In this document: in pieces, positions 1 through 5,141 of the stretch
Position numbering within the stretch: the first letter of the stretch is position 1
Layout of the letters: the number at the start of each line of letters is the position of its first letter
Origin: Burkholderiales bacterium
GTDB lineage: Bacteria; Pseudomonadota; Gammaproteobacteria; Burkholderiales; Burkholderiaceae_D
DNA: 5,372 nucleotides
NCBI GenBank assembly: GCA_028868455.1
Contig: JAGWUK010000255.1
Span: 1 to 5,372 of the forward strand
Reading direction: 5' to 3'
Position numbers and translations under genes: made by a program
The notes under the pieces: generated by a model
Seen by the model: only the letters and a program-made list of their open reading frames with translations
Told to the model about the DNA's origin: nothing
Databases searched by the model: none

Positions 1-233
1 CTGAATGAGGTGGTCTCGGTATGTAATTGCAATAGCAATTGCACGGCCTGTTGCCGCTGTTCTGGTTGATGGACCGCACGAATGGTCGTACCAGGATGCG
101 TATCGCGTTCCCCGTTGATGCATTCCGGTAGTGGCAAGTTGTCGGGTATTGCAAAAACATGCCGCAAGCGTCTGGCCGCCGCCCTGGGACGGCGGTGTGC
201 GATACGGATTAGGTGACGCAGTGGCAAGTTCAC
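1..233 (-). CDS. Possible partial leftward ORF running off the left edge (unrecognised)
   Basis: Reading the minus strand, one frame is open from about position 312 to base 1 without a stop, roughly 104 codons. It contains no ATG. The best start is GTG at 233-231, preceded at about 6 nt by GGAAG. The product would begin MNLPLRHLIRIAH and continue past an arginine/alanine-rich stretch into a more protein-like segment with PDNLPLPECINGERDTH and a glutamine/leucine-rich run (QRQQAVQLLLQL). I recognise no family. Several rare arginine codons (AGG, AGA) and the Arg/Pro/Ala-rich first half argue that it may be chance. The window edge prevents seeing the rest. This is a candidate only. Confidence 0.22.
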   Translation of the reverse strand, partial: MNLPLRHLIRIAHRRPRAAARRLRHVFAIPDNLPLPECINGERDTHPGTTIRAVHQPEQRQQAVQLLLQLHTETTSF

Positions 234-563
234 ATTCGTCTTCCAACAAACCAGACCGGCTGGCGGCGCAGGATGTCTGCATCGCTCCCTCGCCGGAATT
301 CGATCGGTATTTCACGGGACTCGCAGCTATTAGGTCCGTGCGGCTTTCCTGAAAATTCTACCTTTGAGGTATGGCATGGAGGACAGCGCATCAAGAATGC
401 GGCGCATGCAGTGATCAGGTTCAGCCTTACTGGAATAATTGTGTCAGTCCTTTTTTCATTAAAGCCGACTATGCGTTGAAGCGATTGTTTTATATCAAGC
501 TAATCACGCCGCCAGTGCGCTTTGTCTGTCCGAAAATGGCTAGAAGATATCAGGGTACTGGCG

Positions 564-569
564 TATAAA
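564..569 (+). promoter_or_regulatory. Weak candidate -10 element for the ada-ogt operon
   Basis: TATAAA matches five of six bases of the sigma-70 -10 consensus and lies about 105 nt before the chosen ATG. The sequence one helical spacing upstream (TAGAAG, 541-546) is a poor -35. In E. coli the ada promoter also needs methylated Ada as activator, so a poor -35 would not be surprising. However, I found no AAT-N6-GCAA Ada box nearby. The assignment is tentative. Confidence 0.2.
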
Positions 570-673
570 GTCTCATAACGATAGTAAAGTAGTTCGCCGT
601 CATTTTGTTGCTGGGAGGCACAGATTTAACTCTCCGTTGCAATTCGCGGCGCATCGCAAAGAATGAAGCAAAT

Positions 674-2158
674 ATGCAAAATAGTGAAGAATTAATGAGT
701 AACGACCAGCGGTATTATCGCGCTTTGGAAGCACGCGATAGTCGCTTTGATGGCGTATTTTTTACCGGCGTGAAAACGACCGGTATTTATTGTCGCCCGG
801 TATGCACGGTTAAAACTCCGCGCGCATCGTCTTGCTTGTTCTTTAGTACTGCAGCCGCGGCGGAAGCGGCCGGTTTTCGCCCCTGCCTGCGCTGCCGTCC
901 CGAGTTGGCACCGTATGCGATTCAGCAAAATCTGGCGCACGCCGTCTGGCAAAAAATTGCCGACGGCGCTTTAAACGAAGCCAGTCTGGAAACTCTGGCC
1001 GGGCAAGTCGGCTTGTCTTCGCGTCAATTGCGCCGCGTCATGCTGCAAGAGTTCGGCGTCACGCCGGTCGAGCTGGCACAAACGCAGCGCCTGTTGTTCG
1101 CCAAAAAACTTTTGCAGGAAACCAGTCTGGGCATGGCCGAGATTGCCTATGCCGCCGGCTTTGGAAGTGTGCGCCGTTTCAATGCCTTATTTGCCGAGCG
1201 TTATCACATGGCGCCAGGCTCCTTGCGACGGGCGGTGCTTCCTGATGGTGATGGCGTCACCTTGCGACTGGCGTATCGTCCGCCTTTTGCATGGGATGCC
1301 GTGACGGCTTACCTGGCTGGACGGGCGATGCCCGGTCTGGAAGCCGTCATACAGGAAAACGGACAAGCGGCCTATGTGCGCAGCGTCCGGCTGGAAGGTT
1401 TGCAAGGCTGGTTGAAAGTGACGCATTTGCCGGAGAAAAACCAGCTGGCGCTGGAAGTCGCGCCGTCTTTGACGCCAGTCCTGATGCCATTAATGGCGAA
1501 AGTGCGCCAGCAATTCGATCTGGAAGCCAATCCTGCCGTGATACAAGCCGCGCTGGAACAGGATGGTTTACTGGCTGTTCCTATCCGTGACTATCCAGGC
1601 TTGCGGGTGCCGGGCGCATTTGACAGTTTTGAACTGGCGATGCGGGCAGTGCTGGGGCAGCAAGTCAGCGTAGCCGGGGCGACGACGGTGGCGGGGCGTC
1701 TGGTGCAGCGCTTCGGCGATGCATGTGCAACACCATATGGTGGGGTGAGCCACCATTTTCCGACGCCGCAACAGATTCTTGCTTTGCCGCTGGATGATCT
1801 TGCGGGCATAGGCATTCCCGGTTCGCGTGCGGCGACCTTGCACAATCTCGCGGGTTTTGCCTTGCAGGGTGGCTTGCAAAGACAGGCCAGCGCGAGCGTA
1901 GAAACAACCGTCGCTGCGCTGAAAAGCGTGAAGGGTATAGGCGAATGGACTGCACAATACATCGCCATGCGCGCTTTACGTTATCCGAATGCGTTTCCGG
2001 CAGGCGATCTTGGTTTGCAAAAAGCCGCAGCCCGCCTGAGCGCACCGGCCAGCGAAAGGCTCAATGAAAAACACTTATTGCAGCTCGCGCAAGCATGGTC
2101 GCCGTGGCGTGCTTATGCGGCGCTATGGTTGTGGCAATCGTTAACTTCTGAGGCATGA
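674..2158 (+). CDS. Ada-AlkA fusion: methylphosphotriester sensor / AraC regulator / 3-methyladenine DNA glycosylase
   Basis: The 494-residue protein (from ATG 674) combines three modules. Residues about 10-80 are the Ada metal-binding domain with the four expected cysteines C40, C44 (IYCRPVC), C71 and C74 (CLRCRP). In E. coli Ada the first of these (Cys38) takes a methyl group from DNA phosphotriesters and switches the protein to an activator. Residues about 85-187 are an AraC/XylS double helix-turn-helix (SLETLAGQVGLSSRQLRR, then AEIAYAAGFGSVRRFNALF). Residues about 195-300 are the AlkA N-terminal domain. Residues about 310-490 are the HhH-GPD glycosylase, with the hairpin KGIGEWTAQY and AGDLGL, whose D445 matches catalytic Asp238 of AlkA; the Trp-to-Asp spacing of 20 is kept. 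It should excise N3-alkylated purines and regulate its own operon. The C-terminal alkyltransferase domain of E. coli Ada is absent here but encoded one base downstream. Start choice is uncertain: ATG 674 (GAAG 5 nt upstream) puts the cysteines within two residues of E. coli numbering; ATG 695 and TTG 605 are alternatives. Confidence 0.93.
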   Translation: MQNSEELMSNDQRYYRALEARDSRFDGVFFTGVKTTGIYCRPVCTVKTPRASSCLFFSTAAAAEAAGFRPCLRCRPELAPYAIQQNLAHAVWQKIADGALNEASLETLAGQVGLSSRQLRRVMLQEFGVTPVELAQTQRLLFAKKLLQETSLGMAEIAYAAGFGSVRRFNALFAERYHMAPGSLRRAVLPDGDGVTLRLAYRPPFAWDAVTAYLAGRAMPGLEAVIQENGQAAYVRSVRLEGLQGWLKVTHLPEKNQLALEVAPSLTPVLMPLMAKVRQQFDLEANPAVIQAALEQDGLLAVPIRDYPGLRVPGAFDSFELAMRAVLGQQVSVAGATTVAGRLVQRFGDACATPYGGVSHHFPTPQQILALPLDDLAGIGIPGSRAATLHNLAGFALQGGLQRQASASVETTVAALKSVKGIGEWTAQYIAMRALRYPNAFPAGDLGLQKAAARLSAPASERLNEKHLLQLAQAWSPWRAYAALWLWQSLTSEA

Positions 2159-2159
2159 C

Positions 2160-2675
2160 ATGAAATATACCTATCTCTCCACGCCGGTTGGCCGATTGTT
2201 GCTGGCTGCCAGCGAACAAGGTCTGGCTGGCGTGTATTTTGAAGAACATCAACATTTCAAAGGCAGCACAGGCTGGCAACAGGAGGCATCACACCCTGTG
2301 CTGATCGCTGCATCCGAACAATTGAACGCCTATTTCGCCGGACAGCGCCGCGTGTTTGATGTGCCGCTGGATCTCAGTGCCGGCACCGCCTTTCAGCAAG
2401 CCGTCTGGCGCGCATTGCTGACGATTCCTTTTGGGCAAACCGAAAGTTATGCAGGACTGGCAAAAATGTTGCGAAATCCGCAGGCGGTCCGCGCCGTCGG
2501 CGCCGCCAACGGACGTAACCCGGTTTCCATCATCGTTCCCTGCCATCGTGTCATCGCCAGTAATGGCGCCCTGACCGGATATGCAGGCGGAATCGCCAAT
2601 AAACAACGGCTACTGCAACTGGAGGCAGAACTGGATGGAAATAGAAACGCAATATGGATGCGCCCTGCAGCCTGA
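2160..2675 (+). CDS. ogt: Methylated-DNA--[protein]-cysteine S-methyltransferase (O6-alkylguanine repair)
   Basis: This 171-residue protein moves the alkyl group from O6-alkylguanine or O4-alkylthymine to its own cysteine in a single suicidal turnover, restoring the base directly. The active site is PCHRV with C128. The arginine finger R111 (AVRAVG) and hinge asparagine N120 (GRNPV) stand 17 and 8 residues before it, the same spacing as in human MGMT (Arg128, Asn137, Cys145). The substrate-pocket region GGIANKQRLLQLE follows. The N-terminal half (about 1-75) is the usual variable ribonuclease-H-like domain, and length is typical for single-domain Ogt. It starts one base after the Ada-AlkA stop, with GAGG at 2150-2153 inside the end of the upstream gene, so the two are surely cotranscribed and probably translationally coupled. 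Together they supply the activities that E. coli divides between Ada and AlkA. The symbol ogt is by family; some genomes name this gene adaB. Confidence 0.95.
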   Translation: MKYTYLSTPVGRLLLAASEQGLAGVYFEEHQHFKGSTGWQQEASHPVLIAASEQLNAYFAGQRRVFDVPLDLSAGTAFQQAVWRALLTIPFGQTESYAGLAKMLRNPQAVRAVGAANGRNPVSIIVPCHRVIASNGALTGYAGGIANKQRLLQLEAELDGNRNAIWMRPAA

Positions 2676-2685
2676 AAGTAGTCGG

Positions 2686-2758
2686 AAAGCCGCATGAATA
2701 TTGGGGCTTTAGTCGAAAATGACGGCGATGCTGCTTGCCCAAACTTTGTGCAGGCAAG
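2686..2758 (+). other. Two weak hairpins after ogt; no clear terminator
   Basis: Just after the ogt stop, AAAGCC (2686-2691) can pair with GGCTTT (2705-2710) across a 13-base loop. A second stem, CTTGCC (2734-2739) with GGCAAG (2753-2758), also has a 13-base loop. Neither is followed by a U-run, so neither is a convincing intrinsic terminator. They may slow or end ogt transcription before the phasin promoter, or mean nothing. Confidence 0.25.
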
Positions 2759-2805
2759 AGCATGGCAGAAGATCAACACGGTGCAAATTAATATCATTTA
2801 AACCA

Positions 2806-2826
2806 TTTTGGTGCAATGCACAAAAA
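2806..2826. promoter_or_regulatory. 21-bp inverted repeat upstream of the phasin promoter, candidate operator
   Basis: The centre is GTGCAATGCAC (2811-2821), a perfect 5-bp palindrome about a single base. Extending the arms to 10 bp gives 9 of 10 pairs (only 2810/2822 mismatched). It ends five bases before the -35 element. In several betaproteobacteria phasin genes are repressed by PhaR, which leaves DNA when PHA granules form; this repeat is a plausible site. Naming PhaR as the binder is inference, since no phaR gene is in the window. A third GGTGCA copy without a full palindrome is at 2780-2785. Confidence 0.45.
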
Positions 2827-2830
2827 GTGC

Positions 2831-2858
2831 TTGACCTTTGAAAATCTTCGCGTAGAAT
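2831..2858 (+). promoter_or_regulatory. Sigma-70-type promoter of the phasin gene
   Basis: The -35 TTGACC (2831-2836) and -10 TAGAAT (2853-2858) each match five of six consensus bases and are 16 bp apart. An A/T-rich tract at 2785-2803 lies further upstream, beyond the operator-like repeat at 2806-2826, so it is not in the usual UP-element position next to the -35. Transcription should begin near 2865, giving a leader of about 77 nt before the phasin ATG. It is the best promoter match in the window, fitting an abundantly made granule protein. Confidence 0.7.
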
Positions 2859-2878
2859 TGCAATTGTTGCGGTGCACC
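2856..2878. promoter_or_regulatory. Palindromes over the -10 and start site, candidate operator
   Basis: Two perfect palindromes lie side by side: AATTGCAATT (2856-2865), overlapping the -10 element, and GGTGCACC (2871-2878), just after the predicted start site. A repressor bound here would block RNA polymerase. The core TGCA is shared with the upstream repeat at 2806-2826. A PhaR-type phasin repressor is the obvious candidate by context, but this is inference. Confidence 0.4.
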
Positions 2879-2941
2879 ATTAAAAATTGTTCCAATGGAC
2901 GGCGCTGCCATATTTGTTAATTCCATCTACCGGAGAATGCC

Positions 2942-3502
2942 ATGTACACCACACCAGAACAATTTATCGCCGCCACTAAATCCAACCTGGAAGCGCAATT
3001 TGCTTCCCTGACAGCTTTGAACAAAAAAGCATTCGAAGGTCTGGAACAGCTGGTTTCCCTGAACGTCAATGCTGCTAAAGCAACGATCGAAGAAGGTACT
3101 GCTGCTGCCAAACAACTGGTTGCCGCAAAAGATGCACAAGAATTCTTTTCGTTGACAGCCGCACAAGCGCAACCAAGCGCAGAAAAAGCATTGGCATACG
3201 GTCGTCATCTGGCCAGCATCACTTCTGCTACTCAGCAAGAATTCACTAAAGCTGTTGAAGCGCATATCGCTGAAACAAATGCGAAAGTTGTTTCCCTGAT
3301 CGACGAAGTCACAAAAAATGCACCTGCTGGTTCCGAACAAGCTGTGACAGCTTTGAAATCTGTTGTTGGCAACATCAACGCAGGTTACGAACAACTGTCC
3401 AAAACAACGAAACAAGCTGTGCAAACTCTGGAAGACAACCTGACTAAAGCTACTCAGCAATTCACACAAGCTGCTGAAAAAGCGACAGCCAAGAAAAAAT
3501 AA
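2942..3502 (+). CDS. phaP: Phasin, polyhydroxyalkanoate granule-associated protein
   Basis: The 186-residue protein belongs to the betaproteobacterial phasin family (TIGR01841/Phasin_2 type). It coats the surface of polyhydroxyalkanoate granules in the cytoplasm, limiting their coalescence and influencing granule number and size. Recognisable family stretches are the N-terminal TPEQFIAATKSNLEAQF, KAFEGLEQLVSLNVNAAK (about 29-46), EKALAYGRHLASI (about 81-93), TQQEFTKAVEAHIAE (about 96-110) and KNAPAGSEQAV (about 125-135). The whole chain reads as amphipathic alpha helix with no cysteine, no tryptophan, no signal peptide and no membrane segment, ending in a lysine-rich AEKATAKKK tail. Length is normal. 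GGAGA at 2932-2936, 5 nt before the ATG, fixes the start. Codon use is strongly biased (nearly all lysines AAA), unlike the repair genes, as expected of a highly expressed gene. It stands alone, with its own promoter, operator-like palindromes and terminator; no PHA synthase gene is in the window. Confidence 0.95.
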   Translation: MYTTPEQFIAATKSNLEAQFASLTALNKKAFEGLEQLVSLNVNAAKATIEEGTAAAKQLVAAKDAQEFFSLTAAQAQPSAEKALAYGRHLASITSATQQEFTKAVEAHIAETNAKVVSLIDEVTKNAPAGSEQAVTALKSVVGNINAGYEQLSKTTKQAVQTLEDNLTKATQQFTQAAEKATAKKK

Positions 3503-3511
3503 ATCCCGCAA

Positions 3512-3543
3512 TTCAGGATATCGGCAATATCAGATATTCTGAA
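3512..3543 (+). other. 3'-UTR hairpin between the phasin stop and its terminator
   Basis: Bases 3512-3522 pair with 3533-3543 over 11 bp with one G-U pair (3517/3538), leaving a 10-base loop. It starts ten bases after the phasin stop codon and precedes the real terminator by seven bases. No U-run follows, so it is not itself the terminator. It may protect the phasin mRNA 3' end from exonucleases. Confidence 0.55.
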
Positions 3544-3549
3544 GCAGGT

Positions 3550-3582
3550 AAAAAGGCTCTCATGCGAATGAGAGCCTTTTTT
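3550..3582 (+). terminator. Intrinsic bidirectional terminator shared by phaP and the convergent genes
   Basis: A perfect 9-bp stem, GGCTCTCAT (3555-3563) with ATGAGAGCC (3568-3576), is closed by the stable GNRA tetraloop GCGA. It is followed by T6 (3577-3582) and preceded by A5 (3550-3554), so it has a U-run in both transcription directions. It ends phaP on the plus strand and should also stop leftward transcription from the minus-strand genes, whose last stop codon is at 3613. Confidence 0.93.
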
Positions 3583-3612
3583 GTATTGGCGACTGTCACT
3601 TCGGTTTTGATT

Positions 3613-3795
3613 TTACTCAGCACAATCCGGATAACCGACAAGTTGCTTCCGCAAAACGAAGCCTTCACCGGTGTTGAGGAAGCTTCTTAGCCAGGGACGT
3701 CCACCACTTCGGCAGGCAATATGTCGTCTGAATTTCAGATGACTATCGTGCGCCTTAATCAAAAGCGCCCTGATGTTGCAAGGACGCTTTGGCAT
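3613..3795 (-). CDS. Small basic protein of unknown function (60 residues)
   Basis: I do not recognise this protein. It begins MPKRPCNIRALLIK and ends LVGYPDCAE. It is strongly basic (many Arg, Lys and His), has cysteines at 6, 28 and 58, and has no signal peptide or membrane segment. In favour of a real gene: ATG 3795 is preceded by GGAGG with 4 nt spacing, it starts only 32 bp after the stop of the Aer-like gene on the same strand, and its stop lies about 30 bp before a terminator that works in this direction. Against: several rare arginine codons (AGG, AGA, CGA) and no known family. If real it is cotranscribed with the Aer-like gene. It could also be a chance frame in a 3' untranslated region. 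Confidence 0.42.
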   Translation of the reverse strand: MPKRPCNIRALLIKAHDSHLKFRRHIACRSGGRPWLRSFLNTGEGFVLRKQLVGYPDCAE

Positions 3796-3827
3796 CGTTC
3801 CTCCAGCGATACGTGATGAACGTCGAA

Positions 3828-5141
3828 TTAATGCAAGCTGATAATCAATAACCCGGTCAAAGGATCTCTACGGCAAGTGATGGCTTGTTTTCTGCCACTG
3901 TCGGCTGCGTGATCCGTTGTGTCGCCATTGACCGGAAACATGGGTGGCAGCCGGAAAGCCTGCGATTTGTTGACCGGAGCCAGATGGCCGTGCCTGGAAC
4001 TCATACGGAAGGTTTCTATCATTTTGCGCAAGTTGTTGGCCTCTTGCATAAATGCGCCAGACGAGTCTTCCAGTTGTTCGCGTGCCAAGGCGGCCTGTTG
4101 ATGCGTGTTGCCGTGTTGCTGCACGGCGCCTTTCATCGCATTGATATTGCTAGCCCGGCCAGTGTCCGGAGAAGTAATGCTGTGCATGAATTGCGTCACG
4201 TTTTCGACCGAAGACATAATTTGCTCCTTGTTCATTCCTGTATACATTCCAATAGATTCTTCACGCCGACTTCTGTCTGCGGCGGCAACTTTGGCATCTG
4301 CCAACAGAACATGCTGATGGGCTTCATGCAGTTGTTGATTCATCAAAGCGACATTGCCGTGCAAGGTACGTAGCGCTTCCAATACGGCCTTGAGTTCGAT
4401 ATTGCAGCCAGTGGCGTTCGGGCCGGACAAATCGAGCAGACCGGCTTCCTGCAATTTCGTATTTGCCTTGTTCAAGGGTTGGATCAAGGATTTGCGGATA
4501 ACAAGGTAACTTAGCCCGCAACCGACAACACCCAGCAATGGCAGCGCACCGCCAAACCCGATGAAAGCCTGCCTGGCATTCCATGCATATAAAGCTTGCA
4601 ATGCAAACAGCAGCGCGAACCCGCCAAGAAGCATCGCGACTTTATATTTAAAAGGAATATTTTCCAGCGCACGGATTTTCCGGAGAAAAGACGGCCTCTG
4701 GATTTTCCCTGCCACGATTTCCATCCTGCATTCGCCGTTGCGCATGGATTCATAGGCACATTCTGCCAATTCAATTTGCTCGCGCGAAGGCTTGATGGCA
4801 ATTGCCGTATAGCCTATGGTTTTTCCGTTTTCAAGCAAGGGGGCAATATTGGTCTCGACCCAATAAAAATCCCCGTTTTTGCAGCGATTTTTAAGCATGC
4901 CTGTCCAGGATTTCCCTTGTTGCAAGGTATGCCATAAGTCGGCAAACACTTCGCGCGGCATCGATGGATGACGTACCAGATTGTGCGACGCACCGAGCAA
5001 TTCTTCGCGGGTAAAGCCGCTGACGTTTAAAAAATCGCGATTGACGTAAGTGATGTTGCCATCAAGGTCGGTTTTTGAAACAACGGTCTCGACGTCTCTC
5101 AGCGTATATTCGACTAATGTCGTTGGTTGATTGTTGCGCAT
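3828..5141 (-). CDS. Aer-like PAS sensor / membrane protein with a truncated chemoreceptor signalling domain
   Basis: The 437-residue protein starts MRNNQPTT at ATG 5141, with AGGGAG 6 nt upstream. Residues about 10-120 form an Aer-type PAS domain that aligns residue for residue with E. coli Aer: N34, R57, H58 and W70 coincide, as do KNRCKNGDFYWV and the closing IKPSREQ. Such domains bind FAD and report redox or energy state. Aer's Asp60 is Ser here (RHPSMP). Two hydrophobic segments at about 168-188 and 192-214 form a membrane hairpin. A HAMP-like stretch (IQPLNKANTKLQEAG) and coiled coil follow, to about 290. Residues about 309-380 resemble only the last, C-terminal helix of a methyl-accepting chemotaxis protein (NINAMKGAVQQHGNTHQQAAL aligns with the usual helix ending in TQQNAALVEE). 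The conserved hairpin tip that binds CheA/CheW (NILALNAAVEAARAGE and following) is missing entirely. A 57-residue tail of no known type ends the chain. It is thus an internally shortened Aer receptor, either decaying or no longer feeding the chemotaxis core. AAGGAG at 4224-4229 could start translation internally at M309. Confidence 0.85.
   Translation of the reverse strand: MRNNQPTTLVEYTLRDVETVVSKTDLDGNITYVNRDFLNVSGFTREELLGASHNLVRHPSMPREVFADLWHTLQQGKSWTGMLKNRCKNGDFYWVETNIAPLLENGKTIGYTAIAIKPSREQIELAECAYESMRNGECRMEIVAGKIQRPSFLRKIRALENIPFKYKVAMLLGGFALLFALQALYAWNARQAFIGFGGALPLLGVVGCGLSYLVIRKSLIQPLNKANTKLQEAGLLDLSGPNATGCNIELKAVLEALRTLHGNVALMNQQLHEAHQHVLLADAKVAAADRSRREESIGMYTGMNKEQIMSSVENVTQFMHSITSPDTGRASNINAMKGAVQQHGNTHQQAALAREQLEDSSGAFMQEANNLRKMIETFRMSSRHGHLAPVNKSQAFRLPPMFPVNGDTTDHAADSGRKQAITCRRDPLTGLLIISLH

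Larger units (their letters stand above)
1..604. other. Leftmost 604 bases without a recognisable gene
   Basis: I recognise no protein in any frame. Short plus-strand frames opening with GTG at 131 and 213 and ATG at 371 lack a properly spaced Shine-Dalgarno and their products resemble nothing I know. Visible structure is limited. AATTGC occurs twice at 25-30 and 37-42. An 11-base direct repeat AGTGGCAAGTT lies at 130-140 and again exactly 90 bases later at 220-230. A 6-bp GC-rich hairpin (CCGCCG 176-181, CGGCGG 190-195, 8-base loop) has no T-run, so it is not a terminator. A T6 run at 451-456 has only a 4-bp stem before it. The stretch could be a long intergenic region, a decayed gene, or the edge of a leftward gene (see the next entry). 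Confidence 0.5.

Noticed and set aside
176..195. GC-rich hairpin as a terminator
   Set aside because: The stem is only 6 bp and no T-run follows on either strand.
213..568. Plus-strand frames at 213-479 and 371-568
   Set aside because: GTG 213 has no Shine-Dalgarno. ATG 371 has GAGG only one base away, too close to work. Neither product is recognisable.
641..680. AAT and several GCAA(A) triplets suggesting an Ada box
   Set aside because: No AAT-N6-GCAA spacing exists; the nearest AAT and GCAA are 12 bases apart or nearly adjacent, and they lie too close to the start codon.
1568..2045. Overlapping minus-strand frames of about 125-129 codons within the Ada-AlkA gene
   Set aside because: The plus strand encodes a clear glycosylase here. 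These are shadow frames with Arg/Pro/Ala-rich products.
2927..3511. 194-codon minus-strand frame exactly opposite phaP, rich in Phe, Cys and Ser
   Set aside because: It is the mirror of the phasin's biased codons (AAA/GAA on plus give TTT/TTC on minus). Its product resembles no family and has no independent support.
3885..4373. 162-codon plus-strand frame opposite the Aer-like gene
   Set aside because: It is antisense to a recognisable receptor helix; no ribosome-binding site and no family.
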